The notes under the pieces: generated by a model
The model's database searches: none
Seen by the model: only the letters and a program-made list of their open reading frames with translations
Told to the model about the DNA's origin: nothing
Part shown: positions 43,817-51,626 of the stretch, one piece after another
How positions within the stretch are numbered: position 1 is the first letter of the stretch
How the letters are laid out: each line of letters opens with the position of its first letter
From: Buttiauxella sp049686335
GTDB lineage: Bacteria > Pseudomonadota > Gammaproteobacteria > Enterobacterales > Enterobacteriaceae
DNA length: 64,000 nucleotides
Direction: 5' to 3'
Assembly (NCBI RefSeq): GCF_049686335.1
Contig: NZ_JBAVHX010000004.1
Location: forward strand, 558,001-622,000
Position numbers and translations under genes: made by a program

Positions 43817-45128
43817 CAAATAACTCCTGTAATTGCGCCCACGCACGCTTGCTCTGGCTATTAAGCGGGATTCGCTCGACGATGCGCCAAAACCGTGGAA
43901 TGGCAAGCGGTTCAAGCCAGGCGCTGAGCGCCTCCCGCCACTGCTGCTTGCTGGCAGCATCTGCGTTTGGGGCCACTACAACCGCACCCAGTGCGATGCG
44001 GTTCCCCCGGGTCACGGTGACCACGGCCGCCTCATCAATCCCGGGTAATGCCAACAATCGACGTTCAATTTCGCTCAGCGAGATGCGTTTTTCTTCAATT
44101 TTAACGATGCGATCGCGTCTGCCGACTAAATGAAAACGCCCTGGTGCAGTAAATTCCAGAATATCATCAAGTTGCCTGTAGCCTTGATGTATCAACGGCG
44201 ATTCAACCTGCCAGCCGTCGTCTTGCCGGGTAAATTTCACCGCCGGGAAAGCCTGCCATTCAGGCGCAGGTTGCGCATGTTCACGCCATGCCAGCACGCC
44301 AGTTTCGGTGGTGCCGTAAATCTCAGACACTGGCGTTTTAAGCCATTTCAGCACCTGTTGCGCCGTGTCGTCATCGAGTTTCCCGGCTGCGGAAATCACG
44401 CGTTTACATACCGGAGCGGCAAGATTCATATCGAGTCGTTTTAAAAATGCCGGACTGCTGATAAACAGCAATGGATGTGCCGCACGGGCCACTAATTGCT
44501 CCGGGAAATGAATCATCGACGCGTCGCAAGCAAGGCCGAGGCTCATCGGCAACATCACACGGAAGGTGAAACCATACAGATGCTGGTGCGACACCGATCC
44601 CACCACGCGACAATCGTACAGGCTCTCGCCCCACAACGCCGACAGCCAGGCAGTCTCTTCATCCAGTGCGCGCAGCGTTTTGTAGATTTGTGCCGGTTCG
44701 CCCGTCGAGCCCGAGGTAAAGAACACCATGCCCGCATCATCAGCAACCGGCTCAAGCGAGGCAAGCGCTGCCGGGTAATCCAGAGTGTTGGGATTGAGCA
44801 CCGGGCAGTTGAGATTGAGCTGTGTATCGCTCATCACGCCGCAAAATTGGTTCTGCTGTTCACGCAGTTGCGCTTCACGGCTGTGCCCCGGTAAAACCGG
44901 GGTTTTACCGGCGTGTAGCGTCGCTAACAGTGCGGCAATAAAGTCATAACTATTGTCAAAACAGAGCGCCCAACGTTGCCCTTGCTGACGTTGTAGCCAG
45001 CCATAAATTCGCTGAACATCGTTAATTAAATCGGCCTGGGTGAAGCTTTGCTCACCGGAAAACGCCACCACCTGCTGTGGATGACGGTCGCCATTGAGCC
45101 AGTTTGCCAGTGTTAACGGACTATTCAT
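43803..45128 (-). CDS. apeH: Aryl acid adenylating ligase ApeH
   Basis: A 441-residue member of the ANL (acyl-CoA synthetase) superfamily. The P-loop-like motif is in MVFFTSGSTGEPAQIYKTLRAL, and the adenylation motif in SEIYGTTETGVLAWR. RFHLVGRRDRIVKIEEKRISLSEIERRL covers the hinge, and the catalytic lysine should lie near the C-terminus. In characterised APE systems this enzyme activates 4-hydroxybenzoate and loads it on a carrier protein; that substrate is inferred here. Confidence 0.9.
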   Translation of the reverse strand: MNSPLTLANWLNGDRHPQQVVAFSGEQSFTQADLINDVQRIYGWLQRQQGQRWALCFDNSYDFIAALLATLHAGKTPVLPGHSREAQLREQQNQFCGVMSDTQLNLNCPVLNPNTLDYPAALASLEPVADDAGMVFFTSGSTGEPAQIYKTLRALDEETAWLSALWGESLYDCRVVGSVSHQHLYGFTFRVMLPMSLGLACDASMIHFPEQLVARAAHPLLFISSPAFLKRLDMNLAAPVCKRVISAAGKLDDDTAQQVLKWLKTPVSEIYGTTETGVLAWREHAQPAPEWQAFPAVKFTRQDDGWQVESPLIHQGYRQLDDILEFTAPGRFHLVGRRDRIVKIEEKRISLSEIERRLLALPGIDEAAVVTVTRGNRIALGAVVVAPNADAASKQQWREALSAWLEPLAIPRFWRIVERIPLNSQSKRAWAQLQELFDETR

Positions 45129-45690
45129 AACGGCGTTTCACTCGCAGTCGTACCAGCCATTCGCCAGCAAATAACAATCCCATCAACAGGTAGCTCGCCA
45201 TTCCATTCCACAGCGTCCACCAATGAATGTTGCCCGCAAGGCACGTCCACAATGAAACACTGCCGTTAACAATAAAGAAAAGGCACCACACTTGCGTGAC
45301 CCGGCGAGTGTAACGGACACCCGCAGGCGGGAGATCCCCTTCGCGCCAGCGTGCCAGCCGCTCAATCAGTGACATCCGGGTCAACAGCGATGAACCAAAT
45401 AACGTCAGCATCACCACATTGACCACCACCGGATACCACAGCAGCAGTTGGGCTTCCCGCATCCAGATACTGGCGATTGAAAGTACCGCACCCGCCAGCG
45501 CCAGCCCTTTAAACGCCCGACTCAGCGCACCGGTTTTGCCCCGCAACGCACACAAGCGCAGGACAAAGCACAGCGCCAGCATCGGCAATAAAATGTGTAA
45601 TTTTGGATATGAGATTGCCAACCAGACGGCAAAGGGCCAACCTATGACGGCTAGCCCTCCAACGATAGTCAGTGCTCGTTTTGCCCGCAC
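45121..45690 (-). CDS. apeG: APE cluster membrane protein ApeG
   Basis: A 189-residue protein with about five or six hydrophobic segments (ALTIVGGLAVIGWPFAVWLAI, LHILLPMLALCFVLRLCAL, LLLWYPVVVNVVMLTLFGSSLL, VWCLFFIVNGSVSLWTCL, GMASYLLMGLLFAGEWLV). It belongs to an uncharacterised membrane family regular in APE loci. No catalytic motif was recognised. It lies 3 bases after apeF and overlaps apeH by 8 bases. Confidence 0.82.
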   Translation of the reverse strand: MRAKRALTIVGGLAVIGWPFAVWLAISYPKLHILLPMLALCFVLRLCALRGKTGALSRAFKGLALAGAVLSIASIWMREAQLLLWYPVVVNVVMLTLFGSSLLTRMSLIERLARWREGDLPPAGVRYTRRVTQVWCLFFIVNGSVSLWTCLAGNIHWWTLWNGMASYLLMGLLFAGEWLVRLRVKRRYE

Positions 45691-45693
45691 GCT

Positions 45694-45942
45694 TTAAGAC
45701 TCGCTATGCAAACGCTCTACCGCGTCCACAACATCCTGTACTGTGCGTACTGATTTAAAATCTTCCGGTTTGATTTTTTTACCGCTGCGCTTTTGTAGGT
45801 GAACCACCATATCTACCGCATCAATACTATCCAGATCTAAATCTTCGTAGAGACGAGATTGCGGGGTAATTTGTTCAGGAGAGAGTTCAAATAACTTAAC
45901 CAGTAACCCGGTGACTTCCTGATAAATATCTTCTTTATTCAT
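45694..45942 (-). CDS. apeF: Acyl carrier protein ApeF
   Basis: An 82-residue carrier protein with the phosphopantetheine site S39 in YEDLDLDSIDAVDMVVHLQKR. It is one of two carrier proteins in the cluster; which one takes the aryl starter cannot be told from sequence alone. It lies 19 bases after apeE. Confidence 0.93.
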   Translation of the reverse strand: MNKEDIYQEVTGLLVKLFELSPEQITPQSRLYEDLDLDSIDAVDMVVHLQKRSGKKIKPEDFKSVRTVQDVVDAVERLHSES

Positions 45943-45961
45943 AGCATACTCGTGGTTTCAA

Positions 45962-46234
45962 TCAGGCGCTGTGCGCAGGGTTTTGACTTTTAATAAATGC
46001 GGCGAGACTGGCGACAGAATAAAAATGTTCGCGCATCGCTTCGTTTTCGGCGGATAACACCACACCATATCGTTTTTTAACCGCCAGTCCTAATTCCAGT
46101 GCGTCAATGGAATCAAGGCCCAGACCGTCATGACCAAATAACGCGGCCTCACTTTCAATCTCATCAACACCTATCTCTTCGAGATTCAGGGTGTCGATGA
46201 TGAGTTGTTTAATTTCGCTCTCTAAGGATTCCAT
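45962..46234 (-). CDS. apeE: Acyl carrier protein ApeE
   Basis: A 90-residue carrier protein with the attachment site S42 in GHDGLGLDSIDALELGLAVKKRYG. It is more acidic at the N-terminus (EEIGVDEIESEAALFG) than ApeF. The 62-base gap to apeD is the largest before the repeat-filled gap downstream of apeP. Confidence 0.93.
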   Translation of the reverse strand: MESLESEIKQLIIDTLNLEEIGVDEIESEAALFGHDGLGLDSIDALELGLAVKKRYGVVLSAENEAMREHFYSVASLAAFIKSQNPAHSA

Positions 46235-46296
46235 ATCACCATCCGAGTGTTAGAGCCTATCTCAGTAGGCGTAATTGTTGCAGCCAGATTGGGCAC

Positions 46297-47067
46297 TTAA
46301 CGAGAATCAGGAACCAGTTCCTGACTTAAATACTGGCTAAGCCGACGTGCCGCTAACGCAGGAGCATCGTCATGATTTGCCATAAAGCGTTGGCTGTCGA
46401 TCCGCTGTTTAACACTGACGGTAATCATCGGCTTACGCTTTGGGATCTGATACCAACGGCTGTGTTTATCCAGATAACGCTGGTCGCAATGAATATGCAC
46501 CAGGCGCAACTCGCAGCCGCTGCGAACCGCAATATTGGCCGCACCGCGCTGGATAACCAGCGGTTCCCCGGGCCGCGTGCGCGTTCCTTCCGGGAAAATC
46601 AGTATCGCCTCCCCTGCCGCCATGCGTTTCTGGCTTTCAGGCAGTAACGTTTCGCCCTGGCTGTTGATCAGGTAATCCGCAGCGCGGATCACGCCACGAA
46701 AACAGGGATTGTTCACCAGACTGGCTTTCACCAGGCAACCAATGTGCGGCGCCTGAGAAGCAATAAATACGTAGTCGAGCAATGTCGGGTGGTTAGCAAC
46801 AATCAAACATCCCCGGTCATTGCGCAGCTGTTCGCAATTTTCAAAGCGGTAGTCGAACACCCCAAGGCCGCGCCCGATGCGTAAAAATAACCGGAAACTG
46901 GCGGCAATGCTACGGCGGGCAATTTCACGACGTTTGCTATTATCACGCACAAACAATAACAATAAATTAAACCACACCAGCGAAAGCATCAGGCCTCCGC
47001 TGCCAAATAAGACAAATAACCCGCCGGTCATTAATACCCGCCAGCCCCACTTCAGGCGTGACCACAT
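46297..47067 (-). CDS. apeD: Lysophospholipid acyltransferase-family protein ApeD
   Basis: A 256-residue PlsC-type membrane acyltransferase. Motif I HX4D is H93-PTLL-D98, and motif III FPEGTRTRPGEP is near residue 155. One or two membrane segments lie at the N-terminus (VLMTGGLFVLFGSGGLMLSLVWFNLLLLF). It is predicted to acylate the lipid anchor of the pigment. Its ATG overlaps the apeC stop by one base. Confidence 0.9.
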   Translation of the reverse strand: MWSRLKWGWRVLMTGGLFVLFGSGGLMLSLVWFNLLLLFVRDNSKRREIARRSIAASFRLFLRIGRGLGVFDYRFENCEQLRNDRGCLIVANHPTLLDYVFIASQAPHIGCLVKASLVNNPCFRGVIRAADYLINSQGETLLPESQKRMAAGEAILIFPEGTRTRPGEPLVIQRGAANIAVRSGCELRLVHIHCDQRYLDKHSRWYQIPKRKPMITVSVKQRIDSQRFMANHDDAPALAARRLSQYLSQELVPDSR

Positions 47068-47795
47068 TAATGACGACTCCAGCGCCAGTTCAGGCGCTCA
47101 CCAGCAAGGGCAAAAGTGGGTTCATCACTGAGAAAGCCATGCAAAAATGCCAGCCCCTGCGGTAAGTCATGCACCCCGCGGGCGTCGCAAGGGGTGGTTT
47201 CACATTCTAATTGCTCACCACTTTCCAGCAATAACGCGACGGCAAAGGGCATATTGAGCGCGTCATCAGGCAGATGCGGATGGTAAAACTCAGGTATCAG
47301 ACCATCGAAATCCACCAGCAGCACGCGACGATAGCCAGCATGATGTAACGAGGCCACTTCTATTAATGCCTGCGCGAAAGAGTCGTATCCGGCAGAAACA
47401 GACGATGAAACCAGCGCTTGTTTGGCCGCAATAGTGGTGTTTCCTACCGCCGAGTTGTGCACCGACATCGCAAAGTCCGTGGGCGACAGGCTCTGTTGCT
47501 CAGCCAGGGCGGTTAAAATGCGGAAATTTCGCTCCAGTTCACCGTGGCGACTGGCGAAAACCAGCGCATCGACAGGCTGTCTGGACATTATCGCCAGCGC
47601 GCAGTCAACGGCGAGACGGCTACCGGAAGCCAGACGACGCGCCGTCATCATCGGTAAGTGGCGGCTTTTGGCTAGAGGCGCTGAAATATCAAAGTGAGCA
47701 GAAGTTTTACTCCATACCCGCCACTCCTCGGCTTCAGATAAACCCGGGGCACTGGCCTGCCAGTCGACAACATTAAACGCAAACTTCATGCTCAA
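47067..47795 (-). CDS. apeC: Ketosynthase-like chain-length factor ApeC
   Basis: A 242-residue protein similar to the N-terminal half of ketosynthases (MSMKFAFNVVDWQASAPGLSEAEEWRVW; SRQPVDALVFASRHGELERNFRILTALAE). At the position of the active-site cysteine it reads SVHNSAVGNTTIAAKQAL, with no cysteine, and the histidine-containing C-terminal half is absent, so it should be non-catalytic. In characterised systems ApeC pairs with ApeO and sets chain length. It is the first gene of the cluster here; genes equivalent to apeA and apeB are not found upstream. Confidence 0.88.
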   Translation of the reverse strand: MSMKFAFNVVDWQASAPGLSEAEEWRVWSKTSAHFDISAPLAKSRHLPMMTARRLASGSRLAVDCALAIMSRQPVDALVFASRHGELERNFRILTALAEQQSLSPTDFAMSVHNSAVGNTTIAAKQALVSSSVSAGYDSFAQALIEVASLHHAGYRRVLLVDFDGLIPEFYHPHLPDDALNMPFAVALLLESGEQLECETTPCDARGVHDLPQGLAFLHGFLSDEPTFALAGERLNWRWSRH

Positions 47796-48004
47796 TACCC
47801 GTATTCATCAAAATGCCCGACAGATATAAATCCTGGAATAGTTGCCGACTATAAAATAAGTCTTAATTTTATGATTTTTTTCTCAAGTTGCTGTTATTTC
47901 GCGCGCCATCAGCTATTGAGCGGCGGAGAATAGTAACAAAAATGAGTGCGAAATAAATACTTGAGATTAATCCTTGGGTCCGCGTAATGCAGACCCAGTG
48001 ATTT
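47796..48004 (-). promoter_or_regulatory. Upstream region of the APE operon
   Basis: This 209-bp gap between ymdA and apeC is AT-rich and should hold the operon promoter. A hairpin TGGGTC...GACCCA lies at 47974-47998, right after the ymdA stop, and may end the csg/ymdA transcript; no strong T-run follows. On the minus strand TTGAGA and a TATAGT are visible but badly spaced, so I name no promoter. No RfaH/ops-type element was seen. Confidence 0.5.
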
Positions 48005-48316
48005 TTATTGGTAGGTTACTTCCATAATGGCAAGTCGATGTTGTGCATCAAGATAATGAATTTGGGTAGTAAGCTGAACTTCATTGTCAGGTTTGAAGTT
48101 ATTGAGTTGATTGAATGCGACCGTCTGCACCACCTGCTTTCCGTTTTGCGGGCAGGAAAACTTCACCGATTGTTCCTGGACGGCGAAATGACAGGGGTCT
48201 TCTACTATGGCGCCCTGAAAATGAATCACACCGTCACTGGCGTTGGCATTAAGCATAGGTAAAAATAGAACAAACACGGGCAACAGCATTGAACGTTTTA
48301 AGCTTGATGTTTTCAC
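48005..48316 (-). CDS. ymdA: Small secreted protein, YmdA position
   Basis: A 103-residue protein with a signal peptide (SMLLPVFVLFLPMLNANA) and a mature part opening DGVIHFQGAIVEDPCHFAVQEQSVKFSCPQNG. Two cysteines and the VIHFQGAIV start resemble the first strand of chaperone-usher pilin subunits, but the protein is too short for a full pilin. Its position directly after csgC matches ymdA of E. coli. The function is unknown; no donor strand or usher genes are nearby. Confidence 0.75.
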   Translation of the reverse strand: MKTSSLKRSMLLPVFVLFLPMLNANASDGVIHFQGAIVEDPCHFAVQEQSVKFSCPQNGKQVVQTVAFNQLNNFKPDNEVQLTTQIHYLDAQHRLAIMEVTYQ

Positions 48317-48426
48317 GTAAGGAACTCCTCAACTAAGTTATATGAGGGTTATCGGCAATACACGGGCAGAACTATAGTTAACCCTGGTATATAGAAGAAA
48401 AAATATCCAGATACCCGGGATATCAA

Positions 48427-48756
48427 TTAAACGCTTCCTGGCGAGGCCCATTGTTTTTCAAGATGAATATCTTTTCCATCTGATACCGTTACGGTAATCG
48501 TTACGCTATCCCCCGGAGAGATATTCAGGCTCATGCGTGAAAGTTTGGCAGGCTCATTGGCCTTAATATAAACATGGCTACTTTGGCTGGTATTAGTCTG
48601 ACCATTCTGCCCCGAACGAAATGCAGTCAGTTTGAAAGTACATTGGCAATCCTGAGTTAGGGTCGCCACCGGCACAATGGTGTAGATTTCACCTTGTTGC
48701 TGCGTATCAAAGGTGAGTTGATTGCTGAGTGCAGCAAGCAATAATAAGGTGTGCAT
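48427..48756 (-). CDS. csgC: Curli assembly protein CsgC
   Basis: CsgC is the periplasmic inhibitor that stops CsgA from forming amyloid before export. The ATG at 48756 gives MHTLLLLAALSNQLTFDTQQQGEIYTIVP (109 residues), fitting the family; the frame extends six codons upstream without homology. The CxC motif known from CsgC is kept in LTQDCQCTFKL. A strong terminator lies between csgA and csgC, so csgC is made by partial read-through or from its own start. Confidence 0.92.
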   Translation of the reverse strand: MHTLLLLAALSNQLTFDTQQQGEIYTIVPVATLTQDCQCTFKLTAFRSGQNGQTNTSQSSHVYIKANEPAKLSRMSLNISPGDSVTITVTVSDGKDIHLEKQWASPGSV

Positions 48757-48774
48757 TTCTCGTCCCTCCCCCAC

Positions 48775-48810
48775 TATAAAAAGAAAAACAGGGCATAGGC
48801 CCTGTTTTTG
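48775..48810 (-). terminator. Terminator/attenuator between csgA and csgC
   Basis: On the minus strand AACAGGGC-CTAT-GCCCTGTT is followed by TTTCTTTTT, 24 bases past the csgA stop. It has all parts of an intrinsic terminator and should make csgBA transcript far more abundant than csgC. Confidence 0.88.
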
Positions 48811-48828
48811 TATAGCTCATGAAGACGA

Positions 48829-49266
48829 CTAGTGTTGGTTAAGATTAGCGTAGTTATTAAAGCCAACTTGAGTCAGTTCTACGCTAGAGTCAGAGGCAGT
48901 TTGGGTCACATTCGCCCCGTTGCGTCCGCCGCGTTGTTGAACGTCAATAGTGGAGTCTTCAGCAGTCCATTGGCTCAGGACAGCCTGGTTGCCAAAACCA
49001 TCTTGCACAAGCGTGATAGTTGAATCATCAGCACCCTGACCTACGTTCGCACCGTTACCAATGCCACGCTGGGTAATATCAACAGTTGAATCACGGGCAT
49101 CAGCTTGCAGTGCTGTAGCACTGTTGCTCACCCCTGATTGATACACTTTCAATGTAGAATCCGGACCACTGTTATTACCGTGGCCAGGGAATTGTGGGAA
49201 TGCTGATGCCATTACGCTACCTGAAACAACCACTGCTGCTAATGCTGCGATTTTGAAAAAGTTCAT
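48829..49266 (-). CDS. csgA: Major curli subunit CsgA
   Basis: CsgA is the secreted amyloid subunit of curli fibres. It is 145 residues with a signal peptide (MNFFKIAALAAVVVSGSVMASA). Five curlin repeats of the S-x5-Q-x-G-x2-N-x-A-x3-Q kind are visible (STLKVYQSGVSNSATALQ; STVDITQRGIGNGANVGQ; STITLVQDGFGNQAVLSQ; STIDVQQRGGRNGANVTQ; SSVELTQVGFNNYANLNQ). The glycine-rich part of the N-terminal export segment is shorter than in E. coli (151 residues). It is 47 bases after csgB. Confidence 0.96.
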   Translation of the reverse strand: MNFFKIAALAAVVVSGSVMASAFPQFPGHGNNSGPDSTLKVYQSGVSNSATALQADARDSTVDITQRGIGNGANVGQGADDSTITLVQDGFGNQAVLSQWTAEDSTIDVQQRGGRNGANVTQTASDSSVELTQVGFNNYANLNQH

Positions 49267-49313
49267 GGTAAAGCCCCCATCGTATTGAGAATGAAAGTCT
49301 AAATAGTCGTGTA

Positions 49314-49769
49314 TTAACGTTGAATAACGCGTACCGCCATTTGAGACTGTTTCTGTATTACAACTGCCGACTTCTGTGTGCCTTGTTGGATAATGCTTGC
49401 CTTATTAGCCGAGCCTTGCTGGATAATAAGGGCGGCATTTCCAAATGACGATTGCTGTATATCTGCATCATTGCCGTAGCCTGACTGCGCAATATAAGCA
49501 ACATTATAACTCCCTGATTGATCGACGTTAGCTCGGTTCCCGGACCCTGTCTGAGAGACCCGTGCTAATTGCCTTGTTCCATTCTGGTCAACATTGGCAG
49601 TATTGCTACTACCATATTGACCAATAATTGCTGCCTGATTTAGCGATGATCGACTTAATTCATTCATCGCAAAGTTATATTCTGAACTTGCAAGATCGGG
49701 ATTACTCGCAATAACATAACCAGGCGCACCCAACAATGCTAACATCACAAATAACGGTCTGTTCTTCAT
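49314..49769 (-). CDS. csgB: Curli nucleator CsgB
   Basis: CsgB sits on the outer membrane and templates CsgA polymerisation. The ATG at 49769 gives 151 residues, the E. coli length, with signal MKNRPLFVMLALLGAPGYVIA. Repeats with A-x-I-x-Q spacing run through the protein (NQAAIIGQYGSSNTANVDQNG...ALIIQQGSANKASIIQQG) and the basic C-terminus QSQMAVRVIQR, needed for surface anchoring, is kept. It heads the csgBAC operon, under CsgD control. Confidence 0.96.
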   Translation of the reverse strand: MKNRPLFVMLALLGAPGYVIASNPDLASSEYNFAMNELSRSSLNQAAIIGQYGSSNTANVDQNGTRQLARVSQTGSGNRANVDQSGSYNVAYIAQSGYGNDADIQQSSFGNAALIIQQGSANKASIIQQGTQKSAVVIQKQSQMAVRVIQR

Positions 49770-49900
49770 GTTGTCACCCTGGGTCGAAATACTTCTACTT
49801 AATACATCTGAACAAATCACTTAATTACTTTTGTTAACGCTAACGAAGAAATGTTGTTTCTGCGTTACGAAAATGAGTATGTCTGGCGATACATTTAAAA

Positions 49901-49911
49901 TATCTCACCCG
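49901..49911 (-). promoter_or_regulatory. CsgD-binding site upstream of csgB
   Basis: On the minus strand CGGGTGAGATA matches the reported CsgD consensus CGGGKGAKNKA at all 11 positions. It lies 132 bases before the csgB start, in the orientation known for E. coli and Salmonella. Confidence 0.82.
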
Positions 49912-50357
49912 CACGTTGTATTTTTATATTTCTACTCATTACAAAGTATGAGTCAGGTAAAAAAAACCAAATACAACAAAGGGTTTAGAACTGAAGATAT
50001 TAATTTGCCTCAAAACATTTAAAATCATCCCGATAATCAAGCAGTATTTTGCCGTCTGGTTGGGTTGCATGCAGTCCCCCAGGCAATTTTTTGGCAGCCA
50101 CTGTCACGAAGATGAGTTTTCTTAAGAAGTGACTCCAGGGCGAATGTAACTCTCGCTATTTACATATGTTAAGACTCGAAACCACGTTAACAAAAATCTT
50201 CATATTGATTACTATCAACAACTTATAAACATTTGTATGATTTTTAAAACTATGCAATTTTTATTTCGTGTACAACTTTAGTATTAAAACTAAATATAAA
50301 AAAATCGCAGCGGCAACATTTTAATATCTACAGTTACATTTTGTAACAGCTTTAACA

Positions 50358-50392
50358 CTTGCTTTAAGATTAGTAACCGCTAGATTGAAATC
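50358..50392 (+). promoter_or_regulatory. Predicted csgD promoter
   Basis: ACTTGCTTTAAG ... CTAGATTGAAATCAG aligns with the E. coli csgD promoter. The -10 would be TAGATT at 50381-50386, preceded by C as sigma-S promoters prefer. The leader to the csgD ATG would be about 165 nt. Confidence 0.7.
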
Positions 50393-50557
50393 AGCAGTAA
50401 CATTTTGTTTAACACATTAAGTCAGGACGCAACTTAGCGTTATTTGACAGTGTTACATTTATTTCAAACACAGCAGTTAGCATCTATCAGTACCTCTGGT
50501 GAATTAACTTTCTGTTAATTCAGCTGATTGATGCGCAAACTCGGATGGAGTTTCATC

Positions 50558-51223
50558 ATGTTTAATGAAGTCCATACAATGAATAGCCAGGCGTTAAATG
50601 CTCAATCTTTATTGTTGATCACCAAACCCTCGCTACAAGCTACTGCGTTATTACAGCATCTAAAGTCTTCACTCTCTATCAACGGGAAACTCCATAATAT
50701 TCAACGATCTCTGGAAGATGTCGTGGGTAATTTGGTGGTCTTGTTTGATATGGTTGAAGCCGATAAAAAGCTGATTAACTATTGGCAAGATAACTTGAGT
50801 CGTAAACATAACAGCATTAAGTTGTTGTTACTCAACACTCCAGAAGAGTATCAATTCCGTGACATAGAAAATTGGCCCCATATTAATGGCGTTTTTTACA
50901 TGTCTGAGGAAGAACCGCGTGTGGTAGAAGGTATTCGTGGCGTGATGGCGGGAGAGTGCTACTTCTCTCAAAAATTAGCCAGCTACCTTATTAATCACTC
51001 AGGCAACTATCGTTTCAATAATGTCGAGTCCTCTCTTTTGACTCACCGTGAAAAGGAAATACTTAATAAATTGCGTATTGGGGCTTCGAATATCGAAATC
51101 GCCCAGTCGTTATTTATAAGTGAAAACACGGTAAAAACGCATCTCTACAATCTTTTCAAAAAGATATCTGTAAAAAATCGCACTCAGGCGGTTTCCTGGG
51201 CCAACGATAACCTCAGGCGTTAA
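50558..51223 (+). CDS. csgD: Biofilm master regulator CsgD
   Basis: CsgD is a LuxR-type activator of csgBAC and, through AdrA-type cyclases, of cellulose. The ATG at 50558 (MFNEVHTMNSQALNAQSLLLITK) gives 221 residues, five more than E. coli in the short stretch after MFNEVH. The atypical receiver domain spans about 20-135 and the helix-turn-helix is in LTHREKEILNKLRIGASNIEIAQSLFISENTVKTHLYNLFKKISVKNRTQAVSWAND. It is divergent from csgB; csgE starts 4 bases after its stop. Confidence 0.97.
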   Translation: MFNEVHTMNSQALNAQSLLLITKPSLQATALLQHLKSSLSINGKLHNIQRSLEDVVGNLVVLFDMVEADKKLINYWQDNLSRKHNSIKLLLLNTPEEYQFRDIENWPHINGVFYMSEEEPRVVEGIRGVMAGECYFSQKLASYLINHSGNYRFNNVESSLLTHREKEILNKLRIGASNIEIAQSLFISENTVKTHLYNLFKKISVKNRTQAVSWANDNLRR

Positions 51224-51227
51224 AGCG

Positions 51228-51617
51228 ATGAAATCACTAACTGCTTTACTGCTAGCGTCAGTATTAATCTGCACCTCCAACGGCGTTCGCGCCGTTGAAG
51301 TCGAGGTTCCGGGATTATTAACAGACCATACCGTTTCTTCGGTGGGGCATGAGTTTTACCGCTCCTTTAGTGATAAGTGGGAAAGCAGTTTTACCGGAAA
51401 CTTAACCATAAATGAGCGTCCCAGTGCACGTTGGGGAAGCTGGATAACCATTACCGTCGATCAGGATGTCATATTTCAGTCGTTCTTATTCCCCTCTAAA
51501 CGTGATTTTGACCGCAACGTCAATATCGCACTGGTACAAACCGCAGAAGCGATTAAGCGCCGTCAAATTGACAAAACATTGTTAAGTACCGGTGATTTAA
51601 CCAGCGACGAATTTTAG
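51228..51617 (+). CDS. csgE: Curli secretion specificity factor CsgE
   Basis: CsgE forms a nonameric plug on the periplasmic side of CsgG and gives it substrate specificity. It is 129 residues with signal MKSLTALLLASVLICTSNGVRA and the family core VPGLLTDHTVSSVGHEFYRSFSDKWESSFTGNLTINERPSARWGSWI. It begins 4 bases after csgD and ends 9 bases before csgF. Confidence 0.97.
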   Translation: MKSLTALLLASVLICTSNGVRAVEVEVPGLLTDHTVSSVGHEFYRSFSDKWESSFTGNLTINERPSARWGSWITITVDQDVIFQSFLFPSKRDFDRNVNIALVQTAEAIKRRQIDKTLLSTGDLTSDEF

Positions 51618-51626
51618 GAGGCTGTC

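Larger units (their letters stand above)
49770..50557. promoter_or_regulatory. csgB-csgD intergenic control region
   Basis: A 788-bp AT-rich gap between the divergent curli operons. It holds the CsgD box near csgB, the csgD promoter and a long csgD leader. Tracts such as ACATTTTGTAACAGCTTTAA align with the E. coli csgD upstream region, where OmpR, IHF, H-NS, CpxR and RstA act; I did not assign single sites. The csgD leader is the place where several small RNAs pair in E. coli. No credible protein gene lies in it. Confidence 0.8.

Noticed and set aside
33419..47795. Primary fatty-acid (fab) cluster
   Set aside because: The ketosynthases, reductase and dehydratases occur with an aryl-type ligase, MMPL exporter, LolA-like carrier and GT/acyltransferase fusion, the set specific to aryl polyenes.
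47796..48004. RfaH/ops anti-termination element before the long APE operon
   Set aside because: Looked for the GGCGGTAG core on the minus strand and did not find it.
49831..50022. 63-codon plus-strand frame in the csgB-csgD gap
   Set aside because: AT-rich, no ribosome binding site, no family resemblance, and it crosses the CsgD box; the region is regulatory in all relatives.
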